Source: Alkalihalobacillus sp. LMS39 (GTDB taxonomy: Bacteria; Bacillota; Bacilli; Bacillales; Bacillaceae_F). From it: 64,000 nucleotides of DNA. The stretch is from assembly GCF_022812285.1 (NCBI RefSeq), contig NZ_CP093300.1:2170001-2234000 (forward strand). Direction: 5' to 3'. This document shows positions 60,741 to 64,000 of this stretch, one piece after another. Under the pieces are notes generated by a model, which was not told the DNA's origin, made no database searches, and worked only from the letters and a program-made list of their open reading frames with translations. The position numbers were made by a program, and so were the translations under genes. Numbering within the stretch: position 1 is the stretch's first letter; the number at the start of each line of letters is the position of its first letter.

Positions 60741-61295
60741 TTACACTTCCTCCTTTTTTTCGTGTAACTGAGCAAGAGTTCGTTCACACCATTCAATGCA
60801 AGCAGTCGTTACGTGTTTTCCGTAGTCAATCGTCATCAACCAATAATCTAAATCAGGTGAGTTGCAGCCGCGAATCGATTCTTCAATGGCGAGCAGGGCA
60901 TCCCATTTTTCTTTTTGCATTACCTTATATTGTTCAACTTGAAAAATGACCGTGTCTGTTTTTTGATGACGGCTAAAAAACAGCTTGAGTAATAGTTCAT
61001 TTTTTTCGATTGGAAGTTGAGCAATCGATTCATGTAACCATTGTTGCAAAAGTTGCTTGCCTTCTTCTGTAATTTGATATTCTTTTTTATCAGGTTTACC
61101 TTGTTGTGTTGTAGTTGTGACGGTGGCGAGTTCGTCTTCAACTAATTTCTTTAATGTAGGATAGATTTGTCCATAGCTTATTTTCCAAAAATATGTAAGA
61201 CTTCTATCGATCATTTGTTTAATGTCGTAACCTGTTTTACATTCTGTTGTTAATAATCCTAATATTGCATACTTAGTATAATTTTCTTGTGCCAT
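60741..61295 (-). CDS. PadR-family transcriptional regulator
   Basis: The 184-residue protein has the PadR winged helix (YAILGLLTTECKTGYDIKQM, then SYGQIYPTLKKLVEDELATV) and a C-terminal helical effector/dimer domain (Vir_act_alpha_C type). It forms an operon with the DUF4188 gene and should repress it from the palindrome at 61310-61330. Confidence 0.9.
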   Translation of the reverse strand: MAQENYTKYAILGLLTTECKTGYDIKQMIDRSLTYFWKISYGQIYPTLKKLVEDELATVTTTTQQGKPDKKEYQITEEGKQLLQQWLHESIAQLPIEKNELLLKLFFSRHQKTDTVIFQVEQYKVMQKEKWDALLAIEESIRGCNSPDLDYWLMTIDYGKHVTTACIEWCERTLAQLHEKKEEV

Positions 61296-61309
61296 ACTTA
61301 CCTCCTTTT

Positions 61310-61330
61310 ATATATCTCAATGATATATAT
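61310..61330 (-). promoter_or_regulatory. Probable PadR operator
   Basis: ATATATC-TCAAT-GATATAT is an inverted repeat directly upstream of the AAAAGGAGG site of the padR gene; another GATAT half-site lies about 15 bases beyond. It suits autoregulation. Confidence 0.6.
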
Positions 61331-61442
61331 CTATTTGATATAACTATCTTAAATAAATTTGATAAATTTGTAAAGAGGAAATTCATAAAAATGGAAAAAT
61401 AGTAAATACTAATGAAGAATTGGAAAGAAAGGAGACGACTAT

Positions 61443-61580
61443 ATGGACAATACAGCAAATAAATCAGGAAAAACGGGCTCCACTGAAAATTCTAAATACA
61501 CGAATGCAGATTCAGCTCCAAATGAAGAGCACGTTAGTGTACAAGGAGAACGAGCCAAAACAATCAAGGATAAAAAATAA
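61443..61580 (+). CDS. Small hydrophilic protein, 45 aa
   Basis: The protein (MDNTANKSGKTGSTENSKYT, then NEEHVSVQGERAKTIKDKK) has no hydrophobic core, similar in style to minor spore or stress-related small proteins. GAAAGGAGACG precedes the ATG. Function unknown. Confidence 0.55.
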   Translation: MDNTANKSGKTGSTENSKYTNADSAPNEEHVSVQGERAKTIKDKK

Positions 61581-61582
61581 AG

Positions 61583-61620
61583 AAAGTGCAATGGGGTGTT
61601 ACTCTCATTGCACTTTCTAC
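61583..61620 (+). terminator. Terminator-like hairpin after 45-aa gene
   Basis: GAAAGTGCAATG pairs with CATTGCACTTTC; the T run is short. Confidence 0.6.
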
Positions 61621-61714
61621 ATCATTCTGTTGATATATTGAAGTAGTTATAAATATTTGTGAACAAACAGAAAAAGGACCAAAAAGGTCCTGAATCTTAA
61701 CAGATATCATTGTA

Positions 61715-62032
61715 TTATGAGTTCTCATTAATAATATGGGCTAGTTTTCTTTCTGCATCTTGATAATTCACTTCAATACTTGTTAAGTAATATAAGACAT
61801 CGCTATATGAAGCTTCTTTTCGTAAAAGCGAGAATATTGTTGGTTTTTTTCGTTTAATAACGCTCATCACTTCTACTGAAGGTAACGGAATTGAATTTGT
61901 TTTCGTTCGTAAAAAACTTTTTAAAAAGGTTTTGTATAACATGACCGCCTCTTTATTATCAGGTGTTTCTTTTAGCATTTTTTCTAGTTTTTTTAATGCT
62001 TGGACGAGTTCAATTTCTTTTTTTCTCATCAT
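61715..62032 (-). CDS. Unknown 105-aa protein under c-di-GMP riboswitch
   Basis: The soluble basic helical protein starts MMRKKEIELVQALKKLEKML, with FLKSFLRTKTNSIPLPSVEV in the middle and a helical end (LTSIEVNYQDAERKLAHIIN). No family is recognised. AAGGAGGG precedes the ATG and can be masked by a complementary AAAAGGAG/CTCCTTTT helix in the leader. A class I c-di-GMP aptamer lies 50 bp upstream, so the protein should act in a motile-sessile or similar c-di-GMP response. Confidence 0.75.
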   Translation of the reverse strand: MMRKKEIELVQALKKLEKMLKETPDNKEAVMLYKTFLKSFLRTKTNSIPLPSVEVMSVIKRKKPTIFSLLRKEASYSDVLYYLTSIEVNYQDAERKLAHIINENS

Positions 62033-62035
62033 TAT

Positions 62036-62080
62036 CCCTCCTTTTTAAAATGGCCGTATGAAAATAAAAGGAGTTTTTCA
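62036..62080 (-). promoter_or_regulatory. Riboswitch expression platform (SD-masking helix)
   Basis: The minus-strand CTCCTTTT at 62073-62066 is complementary to AAAAGGAG of the ribosome site at 62045-62038. An alternative hairpin TATGAAAA/TTTTCATA (62082-62057) would hold CTCCTTTT in its loop. Two exclusive folds suggest translational control. Confidence 0.6.
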
Positions 62081-62082
62081 TA

Positions 62083-62154
62083 GGCAGCTGGCTGGCATGG
62101 GTTTCCCTGTAGCCCCTTTAGTTTTGCGTCCTTTCTTTTCAGAAAGTTTGCCGT
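62083..62154 (-). promoter_or_regulatory. Class I cyclic-di-GMP riboswitch (GEMM)
   Basis: On the minus strand the segment reads ACGGCAAAC, then GAAAGGACGCAAAACTAAAG, GGGCTACAGGGAAACCC and ATGCCAGCCAGCTGCC. These match the GEMM-I core: GGCAAAC, the GAAA-type tetraloop arm, GGACGCAAA, the GCCTA/GGCTA turn, and the CAGCCxG receptor. A minus-strand TATAAT lies at 62170-62165. Confidence 0.88.
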
Positions 62155-62300
62155 TTCTATTACTATTATACCATAAAAAAACACTAAGCAGGAATAAAGT
62201 TTTAGTATTAAAGTTTCTGTTTTTAGATGAAAGCAGCGGTGATTTCTTACGGACATATCATTCAATATGTAAAAGAAAAGGGAGCTTTCCCCATACTAAC

Positions 62301-62378
62301 TGACATCTGCTCCGCTAAAATCAAGAAGATAGTGTTTTCCGGTCCAGTTTTTACGAAATAGAGAAACAGATGTCCGCA
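62301..62378. repeat. Intergenic palindrome of the GGACAT...ATGTCC family
   Basis: GACATCTGCTCCGCTA is mirrored by AAATAGAGAAACAGATGTC about 40 bases later. Another ACGGACATAT half-copy lies at about 62249. Confidence 0.5.
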
Positions 62379-62381
62379 ACG

Positions 62382-62409
62382 AAAAAAAGAGCATGAATAA
62401 ACATACTCT
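62382..62409 (-). terminator. Terminator of YndM-like gene
   Basis: On the minus strand AGAGTATG pairs with CATGCTCT (one G-T) and is followed by seven T. Confidence 0.7.
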
Positions 62410-62419
62410 TTCATACTTG

Positions 62420-62785
62420 TTATTTTATCGGACGAGGTTTTATTGCTCGGCCTGATTGAATTAACCATAAATGTTGTAACACCTCAGTAATGGATAACAC
62501 TAACGCTGTTAACATGGCTCCACTTAACATGACGTATGAGGTAGGGAAAAGAATAAGGGATAAGAAAAAAGTAAGAATCGTGATGGCGACAAAGTCAGCG
62601 ACTGTACTTATCCAAAGCGTTCCTTTTTTCAAAATAAAAAGTTCAATTATATGGGCACTAACGGCAAGAAGAAGCCCAACAACTATCGGCTGAAATAAAT
62701 TCGCATAATACACTTGTGGGAAGATGAAAGAGCTCAAAATAACAAATGTAGGAAATACAAACAATTTTACAACGAGTCCAAGCAT
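62420..62785 (-). CDS. YndM-like (DUF2512) membrane protein
   Basis: The 121-residue protein has four predicted membrane helices and matches the YndM family of spore formers (LVVKLFVFPTFVILSSFIFP, then TVADFVAITILTFFLSLILF, and the end FQH-like LQHLWLIQSGRA). ATG 62785 is chosen; an ATG 6 bases earlier overlaps AGGAGG. Function unknown. Confidence 0.8.
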   Translation of the reverse strand: MLGLVVKLFVFPTFVILSSFIFPQVYYANLFQPIVVGLLLAVSAHIIELFILKKGTLWISTVADFVAITILTFFLSLILFPTSYVMLSGAMLTALVLSITEVLQHLWLIQSGRAIKPRPIK

Positions 62786-62960
62786 AGTCATTCCTCCTAT
62801 ATCTCATTACATATATGTATTGTTTACAAATGAAGGGGGAATTATGCAAGAATTACGTGTGCGTTCACCCTGTAATGTAAGAAAGTGTTTTAACATTCAT
62901 TCCATTCTGATAAAATGAGAAGGAATAGATGTTATTAATCCAAGAAAGTGAGAGATCCGT

Positions 62961-63137
62961 ATGGGACAACAGGAAGATATAATGAAAGCTATTACTTCGC
63001 ATATGGTGAATCAACATCAGAAAAATGAAAGTCCAGAACAAGGAGAAGAATATCGACGCAATCAGTCACTTAAACTTAATCTGGAAATCCACTATAATGG
63101 AGATGCGAAACCGTTACTACGTTTGAAAAATGAATAG
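62961..63137 (+). CDS. Small hydrophilic protein, 58 aa
   Basis: The protein begins MGQQEDIMKAITSHMVNQHQ and ends with a beta-type segment (LKLNLEIHYNGDAKPLLRLK). GAAAGTGAGAG precedes the ATG. No family is recognised. Confidence 0.55.
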   Translation: MGQQEDIMKAITSHMVNQHQKNESPEQGEEYRRNQSLKLNLEIHYNGDAKPLLRLKNE

Positions 63138-63143
63138 GATAAA

Positions 63144-63187
63144 ATAAAAGCACTGAAAAAGCACTCACTTTATCAGTGCTTTTTTAT
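63144..63187 (+). terminator. Terminator after 58-aa gene
   Basis: AAAGCACTGA pairs with TCAGTGCTTT and is followed by TTT. Confidence 0.75.
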
Positions 63188-63202
63188 GTATACGACCATG
63201 TG

Positions 63203-63252
63203 TAAAGGCGATTAAAAAATAGGAGGGAGCCTCCTTTTTGATCGCCTTTTTT
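63203..63252 (+). terminator. Second terminator
   Basis: AAGGCGAT pairs with ATCGCCTT, with an inner GGAGG/CCTCC hairpin, followed by TTTTT. Confidence 0.7.
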
Positions 63253-63385
63253 GCATTAAAGCTTCGATACAAGCTTGAAAAGATGTTCAGTAAATCTTTA
63301 TTGTTGCATTTTTGTTATACATGAGGTTAAATGTATTGTATAACTATTGTATAAGTTAAGTATAACATTTTTAGGGGAGTTCAAC

Positions 63386-64000
63386 ATGAAAAACAAGTCA
63401 GTCATTATTATTGGTTCTGGGCCCGGAGGTTTATCAACAGCAATGTTGCTTGCAAGTCAAGGTTTTGATGTAAATGTTTATGAAAAGCGGTCACAAGTTG
63501 GAGGAAGAACGAGTTCAATACAATTGGGAGAGTTTCAATTTGACCGAGGTCCAACGTTTCTAAGCATGCCTCATATTTTAGAAGAATTATTTACAGCGGC
63601 TAACAGAAACATGGATGACTATCTTGACTTAATTCAAGTTGAACCGATGTATGATCTCCTATTTGATGATGTTCGTTTTACACCTTCCAGCGATCGCGAA
63701 CAAACAAAAAGGAAAATAGATGAATTATTTCCTGGTAGCAGTGAAGGGTATGTCCGCTTTATGGAAGATACAGAAAAGAAAATGGAAAAACTTTTACCAC
63801 TTTTACAAAATCGCTTTGATTCTATATTTGATTATGCTCGTTTACGAACGTTTCGAGCGTTGCCGTATTTATCATTAGGAAAAACACTATATGATGTACT
63901 CGGTGACTATTTTGATGACGAAAGATTAAAGCTCTCGTTTACGTTTCAATCCAAATATTTAGGAATGTCACCGTGGGAATGTCCAGGTGCGTTTAGCATT
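63386..64000 (+). CDS. Phytoene desaturase-family flavoenzyme, 3' end outside window
   Basis: The first 205 codons of a CrtI/CrtN-type FAD oxidoreductase are visible: dinucleotide fold VIIIGSGPGGLSTAMLLASQ, acidic end of strand 2 (VYEKR), QVGGRTSS, and FDRGPTFLSMP. Such enzymes desaturate or oxidise carotenoid precursors. TAGGGGAG precedes the ATG. Upstream, GTATAA-type motifs recur at 63338-63366 (TTGTATAACTATTGTATAAG), which may be promoter or operator elements. Confidence 0.85.
   Translation, partial: MKNKSVIIIGSGPGGLSTAMLLASQGFDVNVYEKRSQVGGRTSSIQLGEFQFDRGPTFLSMPHILEELFTAANRNMDDYLDLIQVEPMYDLLFDDVRFTPSSDREQTKRKIDELFPGSSEGYVRFMEDTEKKMEKLLPLLQNRFDSIFDYARLRTFRALPYLSLGKTLYDVLGDYFDDERLKLSFTFQSKYLGMSPWECPGAFSI

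Overview
The window is chromosomal DNA of a low-GC, endospore-forming Bacillaceae bacterium carrying one complete-looking prophage of about 40.3 kb. Endospore formation is indicated by an SspH-type small acid-soluble spore protein and by Bacillus-type gene order (proline operon next to YqjQ- and YqzH-like genes, and a YqjW-type polymerase with its YolD partner). A NaChBac-type sodium channel with the TLESWAS filter points to the alkaliphilic/halotolerant Bacillus group. The species is inferred, not proven.

Left chromosomal part (1-17710): an edge-truncated HAD phosphatase, an SMR transporter, the sodium channel, an LPXTA-type acidic surface protein with its class D sortase, a GyrI-like protein, and the proBAC operon under a proline T-box. 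These are followed by an SDR enzyme, YqzH-like and YqeG-like proteins, a manganese catalase, an SOS-type promoter driving DNA polymerase Y plus YolD, a lipoprotein polysaccharide deacetylase, a low-molecular-weight tyrosine phosphatase, sspH, and the 5' part of an AsnO-type asparagine synthetase gene.

Prophage (17711-57982): it is bounded by a 16-bp direct repeat and splits the asparagine synthetase gene in frame. Joining the two flanks through the repeat gives a 615-codon AsnO-like protein. A large serine recombinase lies just inside the left end. Next come ImmA, a four-gene leftward cassette of unknown function, the repressor, and an operator region with 15-bp operators around divergent promoters. 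Early genes follow: HTH proteins, Rha, a DnaD-like protein, a DnaC-like loader and many very small proteins. Then come an ArpU-type late regulator, a second (tyrosine) recombinase, a late promoter, an HNH nuclease, a cos-like palindrome and an HK97-type morphogenesis set: terminase, portal, ClpP-like protease, capsid, connectors, tail tube, tail chaperones with a -1 slip site, tape measure, Dit, and a tail fibre with an S74 chaperone. Holin and amidase end the lytic block. Beyond lysis lie two copies of a three-gene cassette (small TM peptide, 2-TM peptide, Xis-like HTH) separated by an antisense yolD, then two membrane/surface proteins likely expressed from the lysogen.

Right chromosomal part (57983-64000): the 3' part of asnO, a DUF4362-like lipoprotein, a tiny Pro/aromatic-rich ORF, small membrane proteins, a PadR-DUF4188 pair, a class I c-di-GMP riboswitch upstream of an unrecognised 105-aa gene, a YndM-like protein, and the start of a carotenoid-desaturase-type flavoenzyme.

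The most interesting items are the phage-split asnO gene (a candidate for excision-restored, possibly sporulation-linked expression), the duplicated post-lysis cassette, the four-gene cassette in the lysogeny module, and the riboswitch-controlled unknown gene. Several families of intergenic palindromic repeats recur in the chromosomal parts and were not seen inside the prophage.
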